Origin: Emiliania huxleyi CCMP1516
Lineage: Eukaryota; Haptophyta; Isochrysidales; Noelaerhabdaceae
Length of the DNA stretch: 64,000 nt
Direction of reading: 5' to 3'
Assembly (NCBI RefSeq): GCF_000372725.1
Contig: NW_005202428.1
Span: 2,536,873 to 2,600,872, forward strand
Every line of letters starts with the position of its first letter. Position 1 is the stretch's first letter. The position numbers and the translations under genes were made by a program. A model generated the notes under the pieces. The model had not been told where the DNA came from. It was given only the letters and a program-made list of their open reading frames with translations, and made no database searches. Shown here one piece after another: positions 18,992-30,123 of the stretch.

Positions 18992-20107
18992 ATGCATGTC
19001 CTGCTCCTCGCCCTGCTGACTTCACCCCCCACCCCAGCGGTGCCGATGCCACCCGCGCCGCCTCCATTGCCGCCTCTCGCTCCGCTGCCGCCTCCAGTGC
19101 CGCCGCTCGCTCCCCTGCCGTCCCTTCTTCCACCGGCTGCGCCACCAAGGTGGTGTTTGAACTCGCGTTGCTACGTGTCGCCTAATGAGTCGCCCCACCT
19201 GGGCACGAAGGCCGCCCTCCTCGCTGCGCTGCATGTCCTCGCCTCCGCGGTCCTCACCTTCCACCTCGTCATCGCGGCTATGGCCCTCGCCATCCTTGTG
19301 GCCGCCGGCGCAAACGCGACTTGCTTGCTCGTTCGCACCGGCGCGACGCGCATCTCCGTCGTCGCCGCCGCTAGCGTCCGGTCTGCGGTGTCTCGCGCCA
19401 CGGCGAGAGCCACGACGGACATTGAGAGCCGTGGCGCCGACGGCATCTCGGTGCAGGCCGTCAACGGCGGTGGCCTCAAGAGTGGCGGCTCAGAGCCTGC
19501 GCTGGAGAGAGTGACGACAACGACGAACGAGTGCTACCTGTGCTACGATTCGTGCCGCGGCGAGCACGAGCTCGTGCGCGGCGTGTGCGCCTGCAAGCAC
19601 ACGGCGATGCACCTCTCGTGCCAGCGCAGGATGATCGAGATGGCCGAGGAGGCGGGCAAGCCGAACCCGCTGCAGTGCACGGTCTGCCACACGGACTTCT
19701 CGAACGCGGAGTTTGCCGAGGCGCGCGTCAAGCTCACGCGCGCCGGCGCCCGCTGGCTCCTGATCGCCGTCGGGTCGGTGGTGCTGCTGGCGTGCGCCGT
19801 CGCGGCGCTCTGGCCGTGGGACGGCGAGAGGATGGGGTGGTGGGACTACGCGTGGCGGTCGTTCCTCAACTACGAGGACGTGTCACTCGACGGGCAGCAC
19901 ACCCTGCTCCGATTCTTTGGCCTCCTCGCCCTCGTCGCCGCCATCTGCCTGAGCAGCTGGACGCTGACCTGGCTGGCTCTCTCCCTGTCGGGCACACTCG
20001 ACCAGGCGAGGCAGCGGCCCGACGCCGCCGGCCTCGGCTTCTTCCTGCAACCGCCGATGAGCACGTCGCGGCAGCTCCGCTGCTGGCAACCAACCTGTTC
20101 AGCGTAG
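18992..20107 (+). CDS. RING-CH (MARCH-type) membrane protein, putative E3 ubiquitin ligase
   Basis: Single-exon frame of 371 codons. MHVLLLALLTSPP gives a signal-like start, followed by a proline-rich stretch, hydrophobic segments at about residues 71-113, a RING-CH domain near 180-235 (ECYLCYDSC, CVCACKHTAMHLSC, CTVCHTDF; C4HC3 order), and two C-terminal hydrophobic segments at about 254-274 and 305-333. MARCH-type E3 ligases use the RING-CH to recruit an E2 and mark membrane proteins for removal. The frame extends upstream to 18863, but that part overlaps the repeat core shared with 12092-12150, so Met 18992 is preferred. Confidence 0.8.
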   Translation: MHVLLLALLTSPPTPAVPMPPAPPPLPPLAPLPPPVPPLAPLPSLLPPAAPPRWCLNSRCYVSPNESPHLGTKAALLAALHVLASAVLTFHLVIAAMALAILVAAGANATCLLVRTGATRISVVAAASVRSAVSRATARATTDIESRGADGISVQAVNGGGLKSGGSEPALERVTTTTNECYLCYDSCRGEHELVRGVCACKHTAMHLSCQRRMIEMAEEAGKPNPLQCTVCHTDFSNAEFAEARVKLTRAGARWLLIAVGSVVLLACAVAALWPWDGERMGWWDYAWRSFLNYEDVSLDGQHTLLRFFGLLALVAAICLSSWTLTWLALSLSGTLDQARQRPDAAGLGFFLQPPMSTSRQLRCWQPTCSA

Positions 20108-20515
20108 GCCCCTTGTATAGTGTCGCGGGTGAGAGCACTCCGCGCGGCCTCCACTCTGGGTCTCTGCTGTGGTGTGCTCTTTCATCACGCGCGCTCCCCT
20201 TTCGGTGATGAAACCTGGTGCCACTTGGTATGTATCAAACCTGGTGCCACTTGGTATGTAATGTCAGACTTGGCCGCCCGTATGATTTTTTAACATTTCT
20301 CACAAAATACATACACCTCGTCTCATACTACATTACGTGCCTTCGAAGGAGGAGCTTGGGGCAGGCGCGCGCCGAGCCTTGCCCGTGGGGAGTGGCTGGC
20401 GGCCGCTGGGGCCGAATTGATGACTAATGTGATATCGGATTAATTTGAATGCCCCATGCCATATACAAAGTGTGTGCAGTGTGGAGTGTGGGTCTCCGCT
20501 CCGGCGCACGACTCG
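20108..20515. other. Intergenic; short tandem repeat
   Basis: No gene. A 23-bp unit (AACCTGGTGCCACTTGGTAT...) occurs twice in tandem at about 20212-20258. The region lies between the convergent ends of the RING-CH gene and the small membrane protein. Confidence 0.6.
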
Positions 20516-21148
20516 TCACAGCGCTACTGAGAGGTAGGTCGTATCTCGGCCGGACCTGTCCACGCTCCCTTCCGTGATGCTCAGCTGCGTTATACAGGTG
20601 CCACTCGGTGTCCGTACCAGGCCGCTCAGCACCGCGGACGGCGTGGGAGCCACAGCGGGCAGCACCTTGACGCTCCCCCACCGCCCCTGCTCGAGCTGCT
20701 CGGGCTCCCACAGCCTCGACGTCTCGTCCCCGAAACCCCACAGCTTCATGCGCGGCGGCGCGGGTGCCCTACCTCCGAGGGCCGCCTCGCAGCTGTGCGT
20801 GCCGTCGACCTCACCCGCTGAGCCCTGCTCGTTGTCTCGGGCCCGCCCGTCGTCGCCGTAGCGTCTCTCGTGCTGGCCCGGGCTGCCGCCCGCCGCCTCC
20901 TCGGCCTGTGCCTCTGTGACTAGGAGCGGCGTCGCTTCGAAAGCGCTGCGTGTCGCTGACGCGTTGGCGCGATGGCCGCGCCGTGGCTTTCGCGGAGAGT
21001 GCCTCCGCCGGCCGCTCACGCGTCGACCGCATAGGTTTGGGCAATCACCGCCAAACCGCGAGCAGAGCATCGCACAGGAAATCGCGAGGCAGGAGACTGC
21101 GGCCAAGCCAATCGCTGCGGCGAAAGCGTCGTCTGTCACCAAGTCCAT
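20516..21148 (-). CDS. Small single-pass membrane protein, unknown
   Basis: Open frame of 210 codons from ATG 21148. Residues about 8-30 form one hydrophobic helix (DDAFAAAIGLAAVSCLAISC); an Arg-rich segment follows (RRRHSPRKPRRGHR), which would place the C-terminus in the cytosol. The rest is polar and low in complexity. I recognise no family. A longer frame upstream runs into a CA repeat and is not counted. Confidence 0.5.
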   Translation of the reverse strand: MDLVTDDAFAAAIGLAAVSCLAISCAMLCSRFGGDCPNLCGRRVSGRRRHSPRKPRRGHRANASATRSAFEATPLLVTEAQAEEAAGGSPGQHERRYGDDGRARDNEQGSAGEVDGTHSCEAALGGRAPAPPRMKLWGFGDETSRLWEPEQLEQGRWGSVKVLPAVAPTPSAVLSGLVRTPSGTCITQLSITEGSVDRSGRDTTYLSVAL

Positions 21149-21374
21149 CTGTCCGGTGTGTATTTCACGCCGACGAACTCGGGCCGCTGTCCAAAAAAAG
21201 TCGCGTAGACGAGCTAAAAAAATCAAGTACTTTTGTTCACCCGCGTCGCGGATCCCAACGAACGGTGCTGCACGCCACGAGCCCTGGCCGCTTTGTGTAT
21301 CTCGAGACCTCGAGAGAAGGCCGCCCGAGGGCCCAACCAAGTGGAGTCCAACCAAAATTGGGCAACCACGAGCC

Positions 21375-21557
<183 letters not shown>

Positions 21558-21768
21558 CGGTGGCGTTGGTTGCACACAATGCGGTGTGAGTATTCGCAAA
21601 ACCCATTGAGTGCAGCGGCTCAGCCCCACGCGCGCGCGCTGCGCGCATTGGCCTTAACGGTGCCTTTTTGTGCGTCATCCTGTCACAGAACCGCCGGCCA
21701 ATTTTGCCGACGATAGGGTGACCCCACCCGGGCGGCCGATCCGATCAGCTCGCCGTGGAGTCCGCGGC

Positions 21769-24059
21769 ATGCAAACTGCGCCCGATCAGCCCCCGCGCTC
21801 GCCTCTCCGATACGCCCTCGCCCCCCTCTTCCTCCTTCTCGCGGCGGGAGCAGTCCTCTTGCACCACTCGCTCCAGCCGGAAGAGGCTGCCGGAGTCTTG
21901 AGCTCCGTCACGGCAGAGACTCTGAGGGGAGTTGGGAAGCAGCCGGCAGGTCCGCAGCCCAATCCGAATCGGCTGATCGTGACGACGGACGCCAGCGGGC
22001 CCGCCTCGGCGCAGGCGGAGCAGTCGGCAGTGATTGCGGGCGGAAGAGTCGACATGCGATTTACAAGCGGTTCCACCACGATCGAGGTCGTCGAGTTTCC
22101 GGACAGCAGCACGGCGGCAGCCTACCGGTACACGGCGGGACGCTCTTCGTGGGCGAGAACCGTCGAGGTGGACCTGCCGCGCTACTCCATCCCCGCAGAT
22201 CCCAGTCCGGACGCGGGCCGCCGCCAGCTGGCCGAGTCAACGCCGTGGGGCATCCGCAAGGTGTACGAGGGCCAGGGCGAGGGCCAGGGTGTGCCGGACG
22301 CCTCCTACTTCCCCTCAGAGGTGACGCACCCGGTGTGTATCATCGACTCGGGCTACGCGATAACTCACCCCGACCTCCCCGACGCCACCGCGGCGGACCC
22401 CTCGCAAGCCAACCCAGCCGGGAGATTCTACTTTGGTGCCGACATCTGCGCCCACGGCACGCATGTCGCTGGCACGATCGCTGCGATCGGTGGCAACGGC
22501 GAGGGAGTGGTGGGCGTCTACCCGGGCGCGCCTGACCTGGAGATTGTCAAGGTCTTTGGCGCCTCGGACCTCACTTCCGACGAAAATTCGTGCAACTGGG
22601 CCTACTCCTCCACCATCCTCGCCGCGGTGCAGCACTGTGTTGACAGCGGAGCCAAGATCGTATCGAGTGAGAGAGTAGATCCGCACCGGCCGGAGTTGGA
22701 TGCGGGTCTTCAGACCTCCCCCCCTTGACTTTGCGCTCCCGTCGATGCGCCCCTCGCAGTGTCCCTCGGCGGCTCCTACACCATGATGTCCGAGCAGCAA
22801 GCGTACCAGAGGTATTTCGACGACGACGGCATCCTCTTCATTGCCGCCGCCGGCAATGACGGTACCACCGGCTACTCGTACCCAGCGTCGTACTCTGCGG
22901 TCATGAGCGTCGGTGCCACCGACAGCAGCGACACGCGAGCCTACTTCTCGCAGTACAATGACCAAGTCGACATTGCTGCGCCGGGCGTCAACATCGAGTC
23001 CACTTATGGCGCCCCGCGCGGGACCGAGCCGCCGCCGTTCTCTCCGCCCGCCCACACCGCGGTGATTGGCGACTAGGCGCCGATGGCTACAATGCGATTC
23101 AGGGGACCTCCATGGCTACGCCCCACGTCTCGGGCGTCGCCATGGTGCTCTGGAACAAGTGTGCTCAATCCACGCCCACGGTTGGGAGCCGGTCGCCGCC
23201 CAGGCACCACCTCCCGCGCCACTCACGTCACAGGTACCCCGCCAGTACCAATACCGACATCCGAGCGGCGCTCGAGGCGGGCGCCACAGACGTGGGCAGC
23301 CCGGGCCTCGACGACGAGTACGGCCATGGCATCGTCAACTATTGGGCCGCCGTGCTGGAGCTGATAGGGGGGCCTCCTCACCCACCGCCGTCGCCCCGCC
23401 CGCCCCCCGCCCCACCCGCGATGCCGTGCAAGATGTTCACGGCCATCGTGAAGACCGACCAATGGCCGACGGAGACGCGGTACACCGTCACCAGGAGCAC
23501 TACGGACGGCGACGAAGTCGTCGTCCAAAAAGGCCCGTTCAGCCTCCAAAACACCAGGTATTCCTGGGAGGAGTGCATTGACCAGGACGCCTGCACCTTC
23601 ACCATCTACGACAGCTACGGCGACGGCTTGGAGGCGGGAGGCTACTACTCCGTCCTCATCGATGGCGTGGAGGTTGGGTCCGGTGGCAGCTTTAACCAAG
23701 AGGACATAATCCACCTGTGCCGCGGCGGCGGTGGGCTCTGCCCCGAGCCTTGGTTCACAGCCTCTTGCTCCCTGAGCATCCTGACGATCGCACTCATCGG
23801 ATGCGCCGGAGTTGTGGCCTTGCTGTGCACCGCCGGCTTGGTGTGGATGGCCTGCAAGGCCGCCGCCAGCGCGCCCGAGCCACCGGTGAAGGGAGGAACG
23901 CGCAACTCGGCGGCGGTGGCGCGGGCGTCGGCGGCCAGCGGCGTGAGGGGGAGCGCCGCCGGGGGACCGCTGGGCCACCACGCCGCCGCTGGCTCCGCGG
24001 TGCGGCCATCGGCGGCGAGCAGCCGCGCCTCGGCAAAGGTGTACCCCAACCCGGGATGA
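21769..24059 (+). CDS. Membrane-anchored subtilisin-like serine protease (S8)
   Basis: Four exons (21769-22666, 22760-23008, 23077-23158, 23234-24059) join to 684 codons. An N-terminal hydrophobic segment (APLFLLLAAGAVLL) is followed by a pro-region, then the S8 catalytic set: Asp in IIDSGYA (about residue 193), His in HGTHVAGT (about 229), oxyanion Asn in AAAGNDG (about 331) and Ser in GTSMATPHVSG (about 393). A proline-rich linker leads to a Cys-containing beta-type domain (IYDSYGDGLEAGGYYSVLIDG), a transmembrane helix (IALIGCAGVVALLCTAGLVW) and a basic, Ala/Ser-rich tail. The catalytic domain should face the lumen or outside. Introns are GT-AG, GC-AG and GT-AG; the GC-AG intron splits the stretch just before the catalytic serine. 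Confidence 0.9.
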
Positions 24060-25605
24060 CGACGCGCCGGCGCATGTGACACATGAACTGTGCGCTGGCG
24101 GCGACCGCGGAAGACGGTTGGAAGGAGAAGGAGGACAGGAGGAGGGGTTGCCGCCGTGGGGGTCGCAGGGGGCTTAGGGTTAGGCATGGGGTGGGCCCTT
24201 TTGCAGGCGCGCCGCGCCGTCGCGCGTGTAAAACGTATTGTCTCTATTGACATGAGGCGCAAAAGGGCCGCAGTTAGCGCGCCCCGGGCGGCCCGGCGGC
24301 CGCTGTGCTGAGCGGCGCTATGTAGCTCTGCGCACGCACGCACGCTCGAACGCACACACGGGAGCCTGGCGTGGGGTATAACAACTAACGTGGGGCGGCC
24401 AGGTTTGAGATAGACTCGGTCGAAAGACCCCAGATTGGCACCCGTGCCTCTCTGGATTGAGAGAGAGATTTTTGAAGACCAACAAGAAATCACGACTGAC
24501 ACAGTGATTTGGGCTCGGCAGCTTGTTAGCCCTCAGCCGAAGCTGGGGCCGGTCCCGTACGCCGTAGCCAAGAGAGCCCGCGCCGATGAGTTCGACGCGG
24601 TCGGGGGGCCTTGCGGAGAGGCCAGCGAGGTGGATTGATGGGAAGGCGAAACACAGTCCGACCAACGACTGGGACACCAACGCGGTATTATGGGTGGACG
24701 CAGCTCGCAGGACGGGCGGTGACGGTCACACAGGAGCGACACACAGAACCACCCAGACAAGACACTCAGCCAACGTGGCTGGCACACATCCTGAGCAACT
24801 TCCCTAGTCACCCGCGGCCGGACTCCATCCGGCACGCATCAGGGTGGCCCGTCACAACGACCACTGGGATCGCGACTCGCCGCTTGCCTTCCTCCCACTG
24901 TGAATTTTGTGTGAGCTCTCAGAGAGAGATTTTTTGTGAAGAGAGAGATTTAGTCGTCGATCGAGAGAGTACGTAAAGTACAGTTGCCGTCCAGAAGAGA
25001 TTTCGCCAAGAGAGGGGTACTTCCTACCCACAGAAAAAGGGGGATGGAGCGGAGGATCCTCCGGTCCTTTTTCAAGGTGTTTTACGGAGCCTTTTTCCCT
25101 GGAGCGGTGAGCCCATAGGGGGTCTCCCCCCGCCCCTTACGACCTAGCCACCCGCGCGGACCCTGCGTCGCGCGCGCGCACCGCAGTGCGCAGAGAAGGC
25201 CCCTCGGGTCGCCCGAGAACGCATGCCCCGGTCTGTCCCCCCGCCCCCCCTCGTCCCCCACATTGCACATGTCGTGAGGCGCAGGAGTGCTAAGCACGGG
25301 CGAGCCGCTCCCCTCAGTGCCACCCCTCGCGCCGAGCCACTACGTTTTTCGTACTCTGTGTCTCTGTCACAGGAACAGAGATTTTTTGATTTTATTCTCG
25401 TGATGAATTGAGAGAAGATGTCAGACGGATGAGACACCGCACGGACGAGCTGAGAGAGTGAGAGAGCGGAGAGTAGTCATAAATAAATAAATAAACAAAA
25501 ATAAAAATACGGACACCGCTACTGTGAGATGGGTAAAAACTAAGAGAGTAGTCAGTAGAGAGAGAGAGAACACGAATTGATCGGAGCGGAATACGAAGTC
25601 GACAA
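24060..25605. other. Intergenic, no gene recognised
   Basis: No supported coding frame in about 1.5 kb. It contains several AGAGAGAGATTTTT motifs (near 24462, 24926, 25375), an AAAT-type run at 25480-25510 and GC-rich stretches. It may include 3' UTR of the subtilase gene. Confidence 0.5.
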
Positions 25606-25970
25606 AACAACTCCTACGCCTTCGGCAACACCGAAGAGAAGGCCCGCCGCCTAAACATGGGCTGCAAGGCGCGCGGGCAGCCCGGCCAACCCTTCGACCA
25701 CAAGAACGGCCACGGCTACGTCAAGGCGCATCGCGGTTTCTACCACGACGCGATCTTTTGTCAAGCGCAACAACTTCAACCTGCTGCTCCACGAGACGTT
25801 CGGCGGCGGCTTCTCGCCCACCGCCGTTCTCAAGCAGTTCTCAAGCTGCGCCGCCTCGCGCGCAAAGTCGCGCGCGGCAGCGTCGACCGCACGGCCTACT
25901 CGCCCAAGTACTCGCTTTCTTTTATGTCCCACCATGCAGAGCGCATTTCTCTCTCTGAGGCTTGTATCTT
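25606..25970 (+). pseudogene. Fragment of an unidentified repeated gene
   Basis: A coding-like stretch reads EEKARRLNMGCKARGQPGQP and then HGYVKAHRGFYHDAI; the continuation is not in a single clean frame, so the copy looks broken. It lacks a clear start and end and lies directly before R1 copy 2. Family unknown; a mobile-element origin is possible but not shown. Confidence 0.4.
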
Positions 25971-26013
25971 TAAGAATTCTCTCTCTGTTGTGCGAGGCGT
26001 GAACCGCGCCATT

Positions 26014-26098
26014 CGCTCTCACCTGGCAACCCTGTCTGCACGTCTCGCGCGCGCGTGAACAGGGCTCCAGGCCCCAAATGACGTGTGAGTGTTAGAGT
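26014..26098 (+). repeat. Dispersed repeat R1, copy 2
   Basis: Matches the reverse complement of 738-880 apart from about 60 bases missing here. See copy 1. Confidence 0.75.
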
Positions 26099-26320
26099 TG
26101 TTTGGTATTGCTAAAAATCTCTCTCTCTCGAAGTCGAAGATTCCGCGCCGGAGAACTCTCCACCCTGTGCAGCGGCGCGCTCCGCGCGTGTTCTGCAGCG
26201 GCGCGCTCCGCGCGTGTCTGCTACCGACGGCGGCGGCGGTGGCGCTGATCCAGCTGTCGATGACATGCCGGCATTTAGTGTACGGTCGGAGAAGGGACGA
26301 TCTTCCGTGAAAAAAAAACC

Positions 26321-28529
26321 ATGGCCAAGTCGGTCCAGGCGTCGAGGATGAGGCCTCCCCTCTCTCCGCAAGCCTTCGTCGCGCAGTCGCGCGCGGCCTT
26401 CCTCGCCGGTCCGTCGGCCGGCGCCACCGCCTCCGCCACAGTCTGGGTGGGCAACGTCGCGGGTGACCTCGACACCATCGTGTCTGCCGTCTGTGCAGCC
26501 TACTGCCGGCAGGTGCAGGGCGCCGAACCGGCCTCACGGCAGCACGTGCCGCTCGTGCCCTTCCCGCGGCCCGATTTTCGGCTGCGGCAGGACGCGTGCC
26601 TCCTCTTCCGCCACTGCGGCTTTGACTTTGACTCCGAGGGCGCCGTGGAGAGCCTCCTCTACTTTCCCGACGAGGCGGCGGCGCCGGCAGAGGCGTGGCG
26701 CGGCGCGGGCGCACTCTCGGTGGCGCTGACCGACCACAACCGGCTGGCGGAGCACTTTGCCGCCTCGCTCGGCGATGTCGTCGTCGAGGTGATCGACCAC
26801 CACAGCGACGAGCGCGCGCACCTCTCCTCGTCCGGAGGCGCGCGGCTGATCGACACCTCTGCCGGCGCATCCGCCTCGCCCCCCGGCAGGACCGAGGCCT
26901 GGCGCGAGGGACGCGAGTGGCGTGAGGCGCAGCCTTGCCTGCCGTAGGCTCCGCCTGCTCCCTCGTCTCTGAGCTGCTCCCGCCCGACCCGCCGCACCTC
27001 CTCTGCGTGCTGCTGCTCGGCGCTATCGCGGCCGACACGCGCGGCTTCGACGCGGCGCAGCAAAAGTTCGTCGGGCGCGACGTGGCGGCGGTGCGGCGGC
27101 TGATGGCGCTGCTGTCGGCGGCTGATGTCGGCGGCGGCGGCGAGGCGGGAGAGGCGGGTGCGGGAGAGGTGGGTGCGGGAGAGGCGGGCGTGGGGAGAGC
27201 GGAGGTCGAGGCGGCGGCAGCGGACTTGCGCGGTGCGGCGCTTCCGGCTGCTGCGGCGGTGGGCGGCGCGGCCACGTTCGGCGAGCTGGCGGCGAGGCTG
27301 CTCGACGCGCGGTACGACGTCTCCTCGCTCGACGTGCACGACCTGCTCCGGCTCGACTACAAGCAGGCGCCGAGAGGACCCGAGAGGACCCGAGAGGACC
27401 CGACCCGAGAGGACCCGAGAGGACCCGAGAGGACCCGAGAGGACCCGAGAGGACCCGAGAGGACCCGAGAGGACTGCTCCGGCTCGGCTACAAGCAGGCG
27501 CGGCCGGGCGTGGGGCAGGGAAGGGGCAGGGTCGGGGCAGGGTCGACGATGGGCGTCCGAGAGCACCTCGCTGCAGCCTCTCCGAAGCTACACAGCACTC
27601 TCCGAAGCTACACAGCACTCTCCGAAGCGTGCCGGCCTCTCCCCAGGCGCGCGCGGGCGAGCTGGAGGTTGGTGTCTGCGCCGTCTTTGTGCCCCTGCGC
27701 GAGCTGATTGCGAGGGCGGGCGGAGGCGGTGCGCTCTCCGCGGCGATGGCGGCATTTGGCGCGCTTCTCTCCTCCACCGCCTCTCCTCCCTGCCGCCTCT
27801 CTCCCCTTCTCCGCCGCCTCTCCCCGCCATCGCCGCCTCCCTTCCACTGCTTCCTCCGCTACCTCGCATCTGCTCCCCTCGCGAATGATTCCTTCGCGAC
27901 TGCCCCTCCCCTGTGGTACCTCCCCTGTGGTGGCGCCGCACCCTTCTCCGGACGCGTCCACGACACGTCCCGCGGCACGACTGCAGGCGGGCGGAGCGGT
28001 GTCGACGTGCTGTTCGCTCTCTCCGCCGAGGACCGCGCCGCGGGCGGGTCGGGCCTCAAGGGGGTCAGTGTGGTGCCCCTCACCCCAGGGGGGAGAGGCG
28101 CGGCGGCGGCGCTCGCGTCAGCCCTCGAGGCGGCGCCGGAGGGCCTCCCCCCCTCGCTCGCCTCGCAGCCCCTCTTTGTCAAGCAGCAGCTCGGTGGGCA
28201 GAGAGATGCGCGGAGAGAGGCCGCTTGGAGCGAGAGAGCTGCTCCGCCTCACCTTGCTCTTTACACGCGGGCACAGCCAGCGCCGCCCGGGCCGCTGCCC
28301 CTGCGCCGCCGCTGCCCCTGCGCCGCGGCACGCCGCACGACCCGCAGCCCCGTGGCGCCGCCTGTCCGCAGGGACCGACGGGTTTGGCATCGGGTTTGAG
28401 GACGCCGACGCCGCCTCCGGGCTGCGCGTCTCGCCGCTGCGCAACGCCGTCTCTCGCAAGACCTTCCTGCCCACGGTGCTGCACTTTGCGGAGCAGCACC
28501 AGCAGGCGGCGTCGGGACGAGGGTGTTGA
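26321..28529 (+). CDS. DHH/DHHA2-family exopolyphosphatase (PPX1/prune-like)
   Basis: Five exons (26321-26864, 26948-27366, 27647-27758, 27987-28193, 28372-28529) join to 479 codons. Family marks: GNVAGDLDTIVSAV (first Asp motif), TDHNRL, VIDHHSDE (DHH motif) and LLLGAIAADTRGF, then a DHHA2-type C-terminus. These enzymes hydrolyse polyphosphate or short phosphate chains with divalent metals, usually in cytosol or mitochondria. Introns are GC-AG (26865-26947, 27367-27646, 27759-27986) and GT-AG (28194-28371). The second intron contains an imperfect second copy of the exon end (GGCTACAAGCAG) plus a GAGGACCCGA minisatellite; it is described under findings. Confidence 0.85.
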
Positions 28530-28773
28530 ACCTCCATCGGACTCGCCGACGGTAGCTTTGTTGCAGCCTCACGCTCTGCCACTCGCCCGTCCATCCACCT
28601 CTGTCGAAAGAAAGAAAACAGATCGCGCACGGGAGGTATGGGTGTAAACCGCAAAGAAATATAGCAGGGATCTCCGGGACAGATGGGCGACGCACGAACC
28701 CGAGGGCGAGGCACAGCGGACAGCGCGCACCCCCACATCGTTCTTCGTTGCTGTGTAGCTGAGCCCTGGCGGG

Positions 28774-28985
28774 TCTGACAGACTGACAGCAAACCCGCCC
28801 GGACAGCGCCTGACAGTGCCCGACAGCCTGACAGCGCTGACAGCACTTTCTCTGACAGTCTGACAGCACGTATCTGACAGCCTGACAGCAGAGCCTGACA
28901 GGCGAGGTGACCCGTCGCTGTCAGGCCCTAACGTGACAGCCTGACAGCTGCCTGACAGCCCGACAGCACACAGTGGCCTGACAGC
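28774..28985. repeat. CTGACAGC minisatellite, array 1
   Basis: Irregular repeats of CTGACAG with 1-4 nt spacers (CTGACAGC, CTGACAGT and others). Confidence 0.9.
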
Positions 28986-29439
28986 AGCACAGACCGTACA
29001 CAGACCCCGTAGAGCCTCTTTCTTATGCCCCATGAGGGTATAACAAAATTACATGCAAAGACATGACATGTGAGTGTGGTCCATGTAGTCATGGGATGGT
29101 CATGGGTCTCTCTTTCAACCCTCCCGCCCCACCTCTGCGGACCCCTCTCCAGCACCGGCGGCTGTGCTACTACAAATGAAGCTACCAGCTAGCCTTCTGG
29201 GGCCCTACAGTCATATGCCTACGGCGTCTGGGTGGGGGTGGCCGCCGCCGTCTGTGCCGCCGCCGCCGCCTGTGCCTCTGCGCCGCCATCTGCGCTCCCC
29301 AGGCGGCCGCCGCCGCCGGCGTGATCACGCCGTGTAGGAGGGGGGGTAGCTGCGTAGCCGCCGGCGTCATCGGCGTCAGCACCCCCTTGATAGTCAGCGC
29401 CCTCTTGATAGTGTCATAAGTGTGGCTGATGTGTGTCAG

Positions 29440-29734
29440 AGCCTGACAGCACCCCGACAGCGCACCACCTGACAGCACCTGACAGCAACAGCCCAACGTC
29501 TAACAGCAGCAGCAGCCTGACAGCTCTGACAGCTCCGACAGCGTCTGACAGCAACACCCGACAGCTCCGACAGCACCCGACAGCTACAGATCACCTCGCC
29601 TGTCAGACACGCACCCGACAGCACCTGACAGCACTGACAGCACCTGACAGCTGGTCTGACAGAGGCACCTGACAGTGCCTGACAGTGCCCGACAGCCCGA
29701 CAGATCACCTGACAGCACCTGACAGCCTGACAGC
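29440..29734. repeat. CTGACAGC minisatellite, array 2
   Basis: Same orientation and core as array 1, about 295 bp. The outer edges of the two arrays carry inverted copies of AGCTGAGCCCTGGC (28757-28770; 29733-29746), so both may be parts of one 1-kb unit. Confidence 0.9.
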
Positions 29735-30123
29735 CAGGGCTCAGCTGTGTAGTGGCGCCACAATGGCCGCCTCCCGTCGCGCCATTGGCACCCTAGCCAG
29801 CAGTAGCACCGGAGGCAACACCACCAAGCCCACAAGTCACAAGAGTGACGGAGATCGGCTTGCCACGAGCACCGTGACGCCCGACCCTGTGGGCATGCCT
29901 GCAATGGCAATTTCATTTCAGAGATTTGGTTGTTTGTCAATTTCAGCCCGAACCGAGGGTACCGAGCTCGTTTCTCGAAAGGTCTTCCGTCGACTTCCGC
30001 GAAATTGGCCTCAACCACCGCTCTGAGTAGATTAAAATTACCACGCTATCTCCTAACATCCCTGTGTGGGAGGACGGCGTGCGTCCTGCGCGAGTTTTTT
30101 TCTCTTTTCTACGAAGGTTCCGA

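Larger units (their letters stand above)
28530..30123. other. Intergenic with two CTGACAG-type minisatellite arrays
   Basis: No gene seen. Near 28605-28630 lies a fragment of the R3 repeat (AAGAAAGAAAACAG). The two arrays are listed separately. Between them (29000-29430) the sequence has GCC/CGC-rich runs and a short open frame without homology that I can recognise. Confidence 0.5.
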
